From Planctomycetota bacterium (GTDB lineage: Bacteria; Planctomycetota; UBA1135; UBA2386), in assembly GCA_028281765.1 (NCBI GenBank), contig JANQJF010000096.1, positions 62,001 through 126,000 of the forward strand: DNA of 64,000 nt, read 5' to 3'. Below are positions 49,405 through 58,211 of this stretch, in pieces; within the stretch, counting starts at the first letter, position 1; each line of letters opens with the position of its first letter. The translations under genes were made by a program, and so were the position numbers. Under the pieces are notes generated by a model. It did no database searches. It was given only the letters and a program-made list of their open reading frames with translations, and was not told where the DNA came from.

Positions 49405-51738
49405 CTACCGCAGCCGGACCGTGATCTCTTCCGCGTCGTCCGTCCCCGGCACCGAGAACGCCGTCTCGCCGCGCATGCTGCCGCTGCTGACGGTCACGAC
49501 GTAGTCGCCGGGGGCGAATCCGGTCGCGATCCGCATGGGCTTGCTGCCGCGGAACGGACGGACGCCGTGCATGACGATCTCGCTGCCGCGGCGCACCGTG
49601 ACCGTGACGTCGTGGAGCTCGTGACCTTGGAACTGCGGGAGGATGTTGATCGACTTCTTCGCGCCCGCCTGCAGTTCGACGCGGACGAGCGTCGTGCCAT
49701 TCGGCTGGACGGAGAACGAGGTTGCCGTCGGCGAGACCGTCGGTCCCGTCGTCGTCAGCAGGTATTCGCCGGGTTCGAGGAGTCCGGATTCGGCGGGTTC
49801 CTTGCGTTCATCGATCCAGCCTCGGAAGTCGCCCGCGCGATTCACGATGCGCACGGCCAGCTTCTCGTCCTCTGCGCCGCTGAGCTCGAGGCGTGCGCGG
49901 CCGCCCTTCACGAGTCGGATCGTCCCGAGATCCCAGCTGTCGTTGTCGGCGAGGGCGCGCGGGTCGACGCGGAAGGTCGGGAAACGCTCGCTGCGCACCT
50001 GCACCCGGTAGGTGTCGGCGCGGAGGGGGCCGATCTCGAACGCGCCGGTGTCCTTGTCGCACTCGCTCGAGCTGCCGTTGTTGTCCGGGTCGGTCTCCGA
50101 GTACGCCGCGACCGTCGCGTCGACGACCGGTTTGCCGTCCGGGTCGAGCACGACCCCGCGAACGTGCGCGGTCCGTGGTGCGGCGCGCGAGAGCTCGGCG
50201 ACGAGCTCTCCAGCGTGCGGGTCGACGTCGAGGTAGCGCCGGGTCTGGTAGTCGCGCGCGCGGACTTCGACTTCGAGCTTCTTGCCCTCCGGAAGGTTCG
50301 ACACCACGAACTCACCCTCGGCGTTCGCGTCAGCAGCGCCGAACCAGCGATCGCGGCGATCCATCGTGTGGACGCGCAGGTAGCCGTCGACCGGTTTGCC
50401 GTCGGCGTCGACGATGCGTCCCGTGAGCACGAGTCCTTGCGCGAGCTGCGCGTCCCAGCGCAGCGCCGCTCCGGAGATCGAGTCGAGGCTGCCGCTCGCT
50501 TCGCCGTGGCTCTCACGTGTGGCCCGGATCGAGAGTTGCCCCGGCGGCAGGTCTGCGAACTCGTAGAGGCCGGACTTGTCGGTGTACGTTTCGAAGTGCG
50601 CGAGGCTGCCGCTCTCCCCGATCGACACCTCGGCGCGCGGCATCGGTTCACCGTCCGAGCCGCGGATCACTCCCGTACACGTCGCGCCGGGTTCGATCTG
50701 CACGTCGAGGTTCGTTCGTGCGTTCGCGACGACCGCGCAGGATCCGACCCACATGCCGACGCCGGGCGCGCGCACCCACACCGGGTGCTCGCCGGCTTCG
50801 ACGCTGAGCGCGAGGAAGCGCCCCCGCTGGTCCGTGAACGTCTGGGACGGGATCGGCACGCCGTCTTCCCGGCCGACGATGCCGTCGACGCGGCCCTCGC
50901 CGACGCGCACGATCGCGTTCTCGATCGGTTTGCCATCCGGATCGCGAACCGTGCCGCCGACCGAGCCGGCGGCCGCGCCGAGCACGAGTTTGACCTCGAG
51001 GGCCGCGTCGGCGCTGCCTCGGAAGAACCGCATCGGCGCCTGCGCATATCCCTCGGCTCGCGCGCCGAGGAGGCAGAAGCGTTCGCACCCGTCGAGTAGG
51101 AACTTCCCGTTCTCGTCACTGTGCGTCACGATCTCCGCGTCGCAGTGGATGAACGCGAGTGGCGCGAGGTAGATCGCGGCGTTCGCGACCGGGGCGTCGT
51201 CCTGATCGACGACGACACCGTCGAAACGCAGGTTGTCCTTCAGCTCGATCCGGTGGACGACGGTTTCGCTGGCGACGACTTCGACCCGCCAGTTCGCGAC
51301 GTTCATGCGCGCGCGGTTCGTGCGCACGCGTGCTCGGCCGGGCTTCAGCTTTTCGAACGCGACGCGCCCTTCTTCGTTCGTGCGGCCGCGCAAACGGCTG
51401 TAGACGACCGCGCGTTCGCCGGGCGGGCGGATGCTGACGCCGATGTCCGGCACGGGCTCGGCCTCGTCACCCGTGACGACTTCGACGATCAGGGTTCCGG
51501 TCGTCGGATCCGCCAGGGGCGGCGCGGCGGCGGTTTCGACCGACTCGCGGTTTGCGGCCTCTTCGGACTCGGCGGAGGGCGCGCCTCCGGAATCGAGATC
51601 GGCGGCTTCGGCGTCCGCGGCTGCCTGCGGATCTTCCGCCGATGGCGGGGCCTCCGGCGGTGCGCCGTCGTTCCAGAACAACAGGCTGAGAACCGCGATG
51701 ACGAGCAGTATCGCGACGGCGAGTCCGGTGCGGGTCAT
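49405..51738 (-). CDS. membrane-anchored CarbReg repeat protein
   Basis: 777 residues. N-terminal signal anchor (MTRTGLAVAILLVIAVLSLL) and a 60-residue acidic linker. At least five CarbReg/CNA-B-like units follow: FDGVVVDQDDAPVANAAIYL, VGGTVRDPDGKPIENAIVRV, TGVIRGSDGEPMPRAEVSIG, TGRIVDADGKPVDGYLRVHT and RGVVLDPDGKPVVDATVAAY. Several have GEFVVSNLPEGKK-type turns. Same architecture as 19140-21413 and 29471-30916, though the sequences are well diverged. It is 12 bp downstream of the LOG gene, so it belongs to the glgC-led minus-strand series. Confidence 0.82.
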   Translation of the reverse strand: MTRTGLAVAILLVIAVLSLLFWNDGAPPEAPPSAEDPQAAADAEAADLDSGGAPSAESEEAANRESVETAAAPPLADPTTGTLIVEVVTGDEAEPVPDIGVSIRPPGERAVVYSRLRGRTNEEGRVAFEKLKPGRARVRTNRARMNVANWRVEVVASETVVHRIELKDNLRFDGVVVDQDDAPVANAAIYLAPLAFIHCDAEIVTHSDENGKFLLDGCERFCLLGARAEGYAQAPMRFFRGSADAALEVKLVLGAAAGSVGGTVRDPDGKPIENAIVRVGEGRVDGIVGREDGVPIPSQTFTDQRGRFLALSVEAGEHPVWVRAPGVGMWVGSCAVVANARTNLDVQIEPGATCTGVIRGSDGEPMPRAEVSIGESGSLAHFETYTDKSGLYEFADLPPGQLSIRATRESHGEASGSLDSISGAALRWDAQLAQGLVLTGRIVDADGKPVDGYLRVHTMDRRDRWFGAADANAEGEFVVSNLPEGKKLEVEVRARDYQTRRYLDVDPHAGELVAELSRAAPRTAHVRGVVLDPDGKPVVDATVAAYSETDPDNNGSSSECDKDTGAFEIGPLRADTYRVQVRSERFPTFRVDPRALADNDSWDLGTIRLVKGGRARLELSGAEDEKLAVRIVNRAGDFRGWIDERKEPAESGLLEPGEYLLTTTGPTVSPTATSFSVQPNGTTLVRVELQAGAKKSINILPQFQGHELHDVTVTVRRGSEIVMHGVRPFRGSKPMRIATGFAPGDYVVTVSSGSMRGETAFSVPGTDDAEEITVRLR

Positions 51739-51750
51739 GAGCTTACGACG

Positions 51751-52299
51751 TCAGAGGCGAAGGCGTTCTTCGAGCGAATCGCACATCCGCTCGGGGTCCG
51801 CTTCGACCACAACGAGATCCAGGCTCGCCTGGTTCACGAATCCCTCACGCGCGGTGTGGCACAAGAACGCGAGGAGCTCATCGTAGTATCCGGACGCGTT
51901 CAGCAGGCCACAGGGCTTGGCGTGGATGCGAAGTTGCGTCCAGGTCAGCGCCTCGAATACCTCCTCCAGGGTGCCCAGGCCGCCCGGCAGCGCGACGAAC
52001 GCGTCGGCGTGGTGGGCCATGGCGGCCTTGCGCTCGTGCATGGAGTCGACCTCGACGAGTTCGGAGACTCCGCGATGCACGACTTCCTTGTCGAACAGCG
52101 AGTGGGGGATCACGCCGATGACGTGCCGGCCGCGGGCCAGCATCGTGTCGGCCGCGATGCCCATCAGGCCGACCGTGCCGCCGCCGTAGACCAGGTCCCA
52201 CCCGCGGTCGGCCGCGACGTTGCAGAACGCGCGCGTCGTGTCTGCGTACTCCGGGCGGTTGCCCGGGCTCGAGCCGCAGTAGACGCAGACCCGGACCAT
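51751..52299 (-). CDS. LOG family protein (TIGR00730 type)
   Basis: 182 residues from the ATG at 52299, which overlaps the glgC stop (TGATG). Rossmann-like fold with VCVYCGSSPGNRPEYADTTR, WDLVYGGGTVGLMG, SMHERKAAM (86-94) and PGGLGTLEE (105-113), the nucleotide-binding and catalytic signature. In plants and bacteria such proteins are cytokinin riboside 5'-monophosphate phosphoribohydrolases or AMP nucleosidases. The physiological substrate here is unknown. A longer frame upstream lies inside glgC and is rejected. Confidence 0.92.
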   Translation of the reverse strand: MVRVCVYCGSSPGNRPEYADTTRAFCNVAADRGWDLVYGGGTVGLMGIAADTMLARGRHVIGVIPHSLFDKEVVHRGVSELVEVDSMHERKAAMAHHADAFVALPGGLGTLEEVFEALTWTQLRIHAKPCGLLNASGYYDELLAFLCHTAREGFVNQASLDLVVVEADPERMCDSLEERLRL

Positions 52300-53543
52300 C
52301 AGTCGAACTGGAACTTGCGCGGGACGACGACGATGCCGGACTCGGTGACCTTGAAGCGCTTGCGGTCGGTTTCGAGATCGACGCCGATCTGTGCGCCGTC
52401 CGGGACCTTCGTCCACTTGTCGATGATCGCACGGCGCACCTGCGCGCCCTTGCCGATCACCGCGCCGCGGAACAGGATCGAGTCTTGCACGCTCGCGCGT
52501 TCGTCGACGAACACGCGGTTCGAGAGGATCGAGCGGCGGACCTCGGCGCCCGACACGACGACGCCCGGGCAGAGCAGCGAGTCGACGACCTCTGCGCGGC
52601 GACCGTCTTCGTCGTCGAACACCGTCTTCGCCGGCGGATCGTTGTGCCACAGCGTGTAGATCGGCCAGTCGCGGTCGTAGAGGTTGAACGACGGCTCGAC
52701 GCTGCACAGGTCGAGGTTGGAGTCGAAGTAGGCGTCGATCGTGCCGACGTCGCGCCAGTACGGGTCGCCGCCGTTGCCGCCCGGGTCGACGAAGTGGTGC
52801 ACCTTGACCGACGTCTCGTGGATCATCTTCGGGATGATGTCCTTGCCGAAGTCGTGGCTGCTCTCCTTGCCGAGTTCCGCGTCCTCCTGTAGGCGGCGGA
52901 TCAGCTCTTCACGCTCGAAGATGTAGATGCCCATCGACCCGAGGCAGTAGCCGGGCGAGCCGGGAATCTCGGGCGCGTTCTCCTTCGGCTTCTCGACGAA
53001 GCTCCGGACGCTGTTCTGCTCGTCGACCTCGAGGACGCCGAACTGGTGGGCTTCCGACTTCGGAATCCGCACGGCGCCGATCGTGGCCGATGCCCCGCTC
53101 TCGAGGTGATCGGTCAGCATCGCGCCGTAGTCCATCTTGTAGATGTGGTCGCCGGACAGGATGACGACGTGCGCGGGACGATCCTCCTTGATGCTGTCGA
53201 TGTTCTGGTAGATCGCGTCCGCAGTGCCCTTGTACCAGGCGTCGTGTTTGCCGTGATGCGGCGGGCGGTGGACGATGAACTGCTGCAGACGGCGCGGCAG
53301 GAAGTTCCAGCCGAAGCGGATGTGCTCCTCGAGCGAGCGCGCGCGGTACTGGGTCAGCACGTAGATCTTACGGAGACCAGAGTGGATACAGTTGCTGAGC
53401 GTGAAGTCGATGATGCGGTAGGCGCCGCCGAACGGGACGGCAGGCTTGGCGCGTTCGATGGTCAGCGGCTTGAGACGCTCGCCTTGACCACCGGCCAAAA
53501 TGAAGGTCAGCGTGCGCCTCAGCTCTTGCGGCAGCGTGTCCAT
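52299..53543 (-). CDS. glgC: glucose-1-phosphate adenylyltransferase (ADP-glucose pyrophosphorylase)
   Basis: 414 residues, close to the normal 420. It makes ADP-glucose for glycogen synthesis. Nucleotide binding and allosteric region FILAGGQGERLKPLT (14-28), KPAVPFGGAYRIIDF and NCIHSGLRKIYVLTQY; substrate site HVVILSGDHIYKMDYG; later FVEKPKENAPEIPG and PYWRDVGTIDAY. The C-terminal left-handed helix has the hexapeptide-like VVDSLLCPGVVVSGAEVRRS. It is divergent from the debranching enzyme (85-bp spacer) and overlaps the LOG gene by one base. Confidence 0.95.
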   Translation of the reverse strand: MDTLPQELRRTLTFILAGGQGERLKPLTIERAKPAVPFGGAYRIIDFTLSNCIHSGLRKIYVLTQYRARSLEEHIRFGWNFLPRRLQQFIVHRPPHHGKHDAWYKGTADAIYQNIDSIKEDRPAHVVILSGDHIYKMDYGAMLTDHLESGASATIGAVRIPKSEAHQFGVLEVDEQNSVRSFVEKPKENAPEIPGSPGYCLGSMGIYIFEREELIRRLQEDAELGKESSHDFGKDIIPKMIHETSVKVHHFVDPGGNGGDPYWRDVGTIDAYFDSNLDLCSVEPSFNLYDRDWPIYTLWHNDPPAKTVFDDEDGRRAEVVDSLLCPGVVVSGAEVRRSILSNRVFVDERASVQDSILFRGAVIGKGAQVRRAIIDKWTKVPDGAQIGVDLETDRKRFKVTESGIVVVPRKFQFD

Positions 53544-53628
53544 ATTGCGTCGTTCCGGGGGGAGGGGATACTTCGCCCCCGCTTACAATGGCGCTTTCTC
53601 GCCGAGAGGCAAAGTGCGGCCGAAGATA

Positions 53629-55590
53629 ATGGATGTGACTTCGCAGGACCCCGAGACCGAGCTCCCGCTCGACACTTCGCTCGAACACGAGTGGCTGCTG
53701 ACCGACGGTGTCGGTGGGTTCGCGAGCTCGACGCCGGCGATGTGTGCCACGCGCCGCTATCACGGCTTGCTGGTCACGCTGCCCGCCGGCATGGCCAAGC
53801 GGCACCTGTTCTTGGCCCGCTTCGACGAATCGGTGCGCGTCGACGGCGAGGCCTTCCGGACCGCCTGCGCGCACTACAGCGACGGAACCTACGTCCCGCG
53901 CGGGGATCGCCTGCTCGAGTCCTGGGCCACCGATCCGCACCCGACGGCGTCGTATCGGGTCGGGAACGGCGTCTTGACGCGTGAAGTCCTGATGGCCCGC
54001 GGGGCGCCGACCGTGCTCTGCCGCTACACGCTGCGCGGCGGCGCGGGAGAACTCGAGCTGCGGCCGCTGCTCGCGTTTCGAGAGGCGGATTCGCTGACGT
54101 TCTGCAACGACGTCGCGGACACCGACGTCGAGCGTCTCCACGGCGGCATCCGCTGTCGGCTCTACGACATGCTGCCGGCCGCGACGATCACCCTCGGCGG
54201 CGCGGAGTTCGACTACGAGCACGACCCGGCGTGGTATCGCGGGCTCGAATACGCGGAGGAAATCGAGCGCGGCTACGACGGCATCGAAGACCAGCTGAGC
54301 CCGGGGCGGTTCCGGATCACACTCGAGGACGGGGAGTCGGTGGTCATTGCGGCGACGACTCGCGCGGCGGTCGGCGATCCCGTGGCGGCGTGGGATGCAG
54401 CCGTGGAAGCGCAGGCCGCGCGCCGCGCGGACGCCGCGAGCCGGCATCGGTCCGGTTCGGTCGGCGATCGAGTCGATGCGAGCGCCGACGACTTCTTCTA
54501 CCGCACCGATCGGGGGCGACTGGGCATCTGCGCCGGCTACCCGTGGTTCGGCGAGTGGGGGCGCGACACGTTCTTGGCGCTTCCCGGGCTGACGCTGGCG
54601 CGCGGTCGGCTCGACGTATGCCGGGAAGTGATCGGCGGCGCCGTGCCGTTCTTGCGGCGCGGCCTGCTGCCGAACATCTACGGCGTCGACCAGGAGGACA
54701 GCCACTACGGATCGGTCGACGCGTCGATGTGGTTCGCGCGCGCGGTCGATCTCTACGCGCGCGCCGGCGGCAACATCGATCCGTTCGTGCCGGCGCTGCG
54801 CGAGATCGCAGCCGCGTATCGAGACGGCACCGACCTCGGCATCGGCACCGACGAGGGCGGCCTGATCGCCGCGGGCGGCCCGGAGCTCAACGCGACCTGG
54901 ATGGACGCGCGCACGCCGGACGGTCCGGTCACGCCACGCGACGGCTGCGCGGTCGAGATCAACGCGCTGTGGTACGCGCTGCTCGATCACCTCGCCGAGA
55001 TCGACCCGCCGGAGCGCGGATGGGCGAAGCTGCGGGACGCGGTCGGCGAGTCGTTCGTCGATCGCCTCTGGCTCGATCGCGGCGCCTACCTCGCGGATCG
55101 CTGGCTCGACGGCGAGGCCGACGACCGCGTGCGTCCCAACATGGTGCTCGCCGCCGCGCTCGGGCGTTCGCCGCTGACCGAGACAATGCGTCGCGGGGTC
55201 GTCGACTGCGCGACGCGCGAGCTGCTGACGCCCCGTGGGCTGCGCACGCTCGCGCCCGGGCATCCGGAGTACGTGCCGCAGTACGGCGGCGACACGGTCA
55301 CGCGCGACCACGCCTACCACCAGGGCACGGTGTGGCCGTGGCTGCTCGGCTTCTATACCGAGGCGGTGCTGCGGGCGTACGGTTCCGACGAAGTGCCGCG
55401 TCTGCGCAGGCTGTGGGACGGGTTCGACGAAGAGCTGGACGCCGCTGGCCAGGGTCACGTGTCCGAAGTGTTCGACGGCGATGCACCGCACCGACCTGGC
55501 GGCACGATCGCGCAGGCGTGGAGCAGCGCGGAGCTACTGCGTGCGCTCGCGCTGCTCGACGAATTCGAGGAAGCCGGCGCGAAGTCGTGA
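53629..55590 (+). CDS. glycogen debranching enzyme (archaeal/bacterial GDE type)
   Basis: 653 residues from the ATG at 53629 (an in-frame start at 53500 would overlap the glgC promoter region). The N-terminal GDE_N domain (about 5-250) starts EHEWLLTDGVGGFASSTPAM. The C-terminal (alpha/alpha)6 barrel includes GYPWFGEWGRDTFLALPGLT (about 303-322), the catalytic-acid region, and YGGDTVTRDHAYHQGTVWPW near residue 560. It hydrolyses alpha-1,6 branches of glycogen or limit dextrin in the cytoplasm. It pairs with divergent glgC and the GH57 gene farther on. The stop overlaps the GTG of the small HEAT-like ORF by 4 bp. Confidence 0.93.
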   Translation: MDVTSQDPETELPLDTSLEHEWLLTDGVGGFASSTPAMCATRRYHGLLVTLPAGMAKRHLFLARFDESVRVDGEAFRTACAHYSDGTYVPRGDRLLESWATDPHPTASYRVGNGVLTREVLMARGAPTVLCRYTLRGGAGELELRPLLAFREADSLTFCNDVADTDVERLHGGIRCRLYDMLPAATITLGGAEFDYEHDPAWYRGLEYAEEIERGYDGIEDQLSPGRFRITLEDGESVVIAATTRAAVGDPVAAWDAAVEAQAARRADAASRHRSGSVGDRVDASADDFFYRTDRGRLGICAGYPWFGEWGRDTFLALPGLTLARGRLDVCREVIGGAVPFLRRGLLPNIYGVDQEDSHYGSVDASMWFARAVDLYARAGGNIDPFVPALREIAAAYRDGTDLGIGTDEGGLIAAGGPELNATWMDARTPDGPVTPRDGCAVEINALWYALLDHLAEIDPPERGWAKLRDAVGESFVDRLWLDRGAYLADRWLDGEADDRVRPNMVLAAALGRSPLTETMRRGVVDCATRELLTPRGLRTLAPGHPEYVPQYGGDTVTRDHAYHQGTVWPWLLGFYTEAVLRAYGSDEVPRLRRLWDGFDEELDAAGQGHVSEVFDGDAPHRPGGTIAQAWSSAELLRALALLDEFEEAGAKS

Positions 55591-55921
55591 GCTCCGAACA
55601 GGAGCGCATCGAAGCTCTATGGCGGATCGAACTCTCGTCCTCCATCGACGTCGACGAGGTCGGCCATCTGCTGCGCGAGCTTGGGGACCTTGGTTCCGTC
55701 GCGGCGATTCCCGCGCTCTTGCCATGGGCTCTGGGGGAGTAATCCGACCGCGTCGTGGCTCGATCGAGTCGCGCTACGTGCGCGAAGCGGCTGTTCGTCG
55801 TCTCGAGGAGAAAGACGCTCCGTACGGTCCGTGGTTCGTGATCGTCCGTGCCAACGACTGGGTCGAACCCGTGCGCGAGCTGGAGCTGCCGTTCGGCGGC
55901 GGGCGGCCCTTCGTGCGCTGA
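55587..55921 (+). pseudogene. HEAT-repeat-like small gene broken by a -1 frameshift
   Basis: The first frame (55587-55742, 51 codons) reads VSSEQERIEALWRIELSSSI then DVDEVGHLLRELGDLGSVAA and stops at TAA just after a GGGGG run (55733-55737). The -1 frame continues with SRYVREAAVRRLEEKDAPYG, PWFVIVRANDWVEPVREL and a stop at 55921. Both parts read as HEAT/PBS-lyase-repeat-type sequence, and joined they give about 111 residues. A one-G deletion, a sequencing error in the G-run, or ribosomal slippage are all possible. Starts inside the debranching enzyme stop (GTGA), so it was cotranscribed with it. Confidence 0.6.
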
Positions 55922-56013
55922 GTCGTACCGGGCCGGTTTCTGCAGATGGCTGTGCGGTTCCGATCTGCCCTGCCTCCTGAACTTGGAACCCCGAACCAAG
56001 TCAGGAACCTCCG

Positions 56014-58197
56014 ATGCTCTCCATGTCCCGCGCCGCCGTCGGCGCGATCCTCGTAACCGGCGGGCTCTGCGCCGCGATCTCCGCGCAGGAACCCGGGATC
56101 AACGTGAGTTGCGGCGTCGGCGTGATGGCTGACGAGGACGGCTGCTCCGCGATCGGGCCCGACTACCGGGCTCGGTTCGACGCCGGCGGGGTGACGTTCG
56201 TGCCCGCCCTCGGCGCGCGCGCGCCGCGGCTGTTTCCCGCGCGTTTCACGCCGCAGACGTTCGGCCGGGCGGAAGGCGAAGCCGTGCCGTTCTCGCCAGC
56301 GTCTCCCCGCGCATCGGAGCGTCGGATCGAGTACGCGCACGGTGACGTCACGTCGCGCTACGACGTGCGCAAGGACGGCATCGAGCAGTCGTTCGTGTTC
56401 GCGTCGTTGCCGGCGGGCAGCGGGGATCTCGTCGTGCGTGTCGCCGTGGACACGAAGCTCCGAGTCGCGAGCCAGACGAGGGACGGGATCGCTTTTCGTC
56501 AGTCCGACTTCGGCGGCATCGACGTCCGTGGCGTCGTCGGGATCGACGCCGGCGGGCGTCGCACGGGCGGCACGATCGCGTTCGGTGACGGCGTGATCGA
56601 ACTGCGCCTCCCCGAGGCCTTCGTCGAGTCGGCGGAGCTCCCTCTGATCCTCGATCCGATCATCGGTCCGGTGATCGACGTGGCCGACTTCGGCTTCGAC
56701 GAAGAGGAGCCCGACCTCGCGTACGACGTCACGAACGCCCGCTACCTCGTGGTATGGCAACGACGCTTCTCGGCCACCGACACGGACGTTCGAGGTCGCA
56801 TGATCGCGACCGATGGCACGCCGCTGACGAGCGTGCTCGCCGTGTACTCATCGATCGACCTCGTCACGAACATCAGCGTCGCGAACGTCAATCTCCGCGA
56901 CACGTTCGTCGTCGTGTGGGAGGAGGGAGACGACATCCTGGCGCGCAGCGTGAACGCCGCGACCGCGGCGCTGTCCCCGGTCGTCGGAGTCGCGACGTCG
57001 CCGCAGACCGAGACTTCGCCCGAGGTCGCGGGCGAGGCGACGCTCGCGGCGGCCGAAGCCCTCTGCGTGTGGGCGAACGTGTCGTTCGGTGACATCGAGG
57101 CGGCCCAAATCAGCGTCCAAACGGATGGAACCTTGACGGTGTTCGCGACGCAGACGGTCTCGACCGGCAGCGCGCTGTCGTTCAAACAGGATCCGTCGAT
57201 CTCGAAGCAGGGCGGGGGCGTCGGTCTATACCTGGTCGTGTGGCAAGCGATCGGACTGTTCCAGTCGTCTGGCGAAATCGAAGCGATCGCCGTCGATCGC
57301 AACCTGGTCCCCCAGGGCTTCGCGATCCCGGTGACGAACTCGGTAAACGGCTTCTACAAGCGGCCGGACGTCGACGGTGACGGATTCCGGTGGGTCGTCG
57401 CGTTCGAACGGGAGGAGGGGCCGTCGCTCGCGAGCGACGTGCAGTGTCGCAGCGTGCGTTGGGACCCGATCCAGGCCCGCGCCGTGGCGGACGAGTTCCC
57501 GGTGCGGACGATCGACGGGGCTCCCGGAGTCGACGAGGTCCGTCCGTGCGTCGGGTTCCTGCGTGGCTCGGTGATCGTCGGCTACGAAGATGCGGATGGG
57601 GTGAACGATGTCGTCCGCGTCGCGTCGGTCGATCCGTTCGACTGCTCCGAATGTGAAACCTCCGTGGCCGTGAGCTCGCTCGTGGTAGCGCGCACTTCCC
57701 GCGTGGCGACGCAAGCCAGCGGTGGCGGATCCGTCGAGGACGGCGCGATGTTCGTCTGGGAAGCTCGTCCCTTCTCCCTCGACGGCGACATCTTCGCGCG
57801 CCGCTTTGAGCCGGCAGACGGCACCGAAACTGATCTCGGCGGAGGATGCGGCCAGGGCGGACGAAGCCGCGCGTCGTGCGCGCGGCGCGGCAACGGTTCG
57901 TTCTCGATGCGCGTTCGCGATGCCCGACCGAACTCGGGCACGTTCCTGGTGCTGAGCGCGAGTCGCATCCAGGCGACGTGCGGTGCGTGCACGTTCGTTC
58001 CCGATCCCTTCACGGGCAGCACGTTCCTCCGGACGACTGACTCCCGCGGACAGGCATCCGTAGACCTGTTCTTGCCGGACGACCCGGGGCTCGCCGGTCT
58101 GCGCGGTTATCTGCAGTGGCTCGTCGGGAACCCGACACCCGGCTGCAGTCCGCTTGACGCCGACCTGTCCAACGCGATCGAGTTTCAGATCCAGTAA
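56014..58197 (+). CDS. large secreted protein, paralogue of 58212-60440
   Basis: 727 residues with a signal peptide (MLSMSRAAVGAILVTGGLCA). N-terminal domain about 25-210 (IGPDYRARFDAGGVTFVPAL, SRYDVRKDGIEQSFVF, GGIDVRGVVGIDAGG, LPLILDPIIGP) is shared with the next gene. Middle repeats carry YLVVWQRRF, DTFVVVWEEGD, EALCVWANVSF and YLVVWQAIG at about 50-60-residue spacing, like a propeller of FG-GAP/VCBS flavour. The end has the GGGCGQGG motif and the module LVLSASRIQATCG...FLPDDPGLAGLRGYLQWLV. ATG follows AGGAACC as ribosome-binding site. Function unknown; extracellular. Confidence 0.8.
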   Translation: MLSMSRAAVGAILVTGGLCAAISAQEPGINVSCGVGVMADEDGCSAIGPDYRARFDAGGVTFVPALGARAPRLFPARFTPQTFGRAEGEAVPFSPASPRASERRIEYAHGDVTSRYDVRKDGIEQSFVFASLPAGSGDLVVRVAVDTKLRVASQTRDGIAFRQSDFGGIDVRGVVGIDAGGRRTGGTIAFGDGVIELRLPEAFVESAELPLILDPIIGPVIDVADFGFDEEEPDLAYDVTNARYLVVWQRRFSATDTDVRGRMIATDGTPLTSVLAVYSSIDLVTNISVANVNLRDTFVVVWEEGDDILARSVNAATAALSPVVGVATSPQTETSPEVAGEATLAAAEALCVWANVSFGDIEAAQISVQTDGTLTVFATQTVSTGSALSFKQDPSISKQGGGVGLYLVVWQAIGLFQSSGEIEAIAVDRNLVPQGFAIPVTNSVNGFYKRPDVDGDGFRWVVAFEREEGPSLASDVQCRSVRWDPIQARAVADEFPVRTIDGAPGVDEVRPCVGFLRGSVIVGYEDADGVNDVVRVASVDPFDCSECETSVAVSSLVVARTSRVATQASGGGSVEDGAMFVWEARPFSLDGDIFARRFEPADGTETDLGGGCGQGGRSRASCARRGNGSFSMRVRDARPNSGTFLVLSASRIQATCGACTFVPDPFTGSTFLRTTDSRGQASVDLFLPDDPGLAGLRGYLQWLVGNPTPGCSPLDADLSNAIEFQIQ

Positions 58198-58211
58198 GCG
58201 GGGCCCGACTC

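Noticed and set aside
48637..51099. Long plus-strand open frame opposite the GT2 and CarbReg genes
   Set aside because: Shadow frame spanning two unrelated genes; no domain or start signal.
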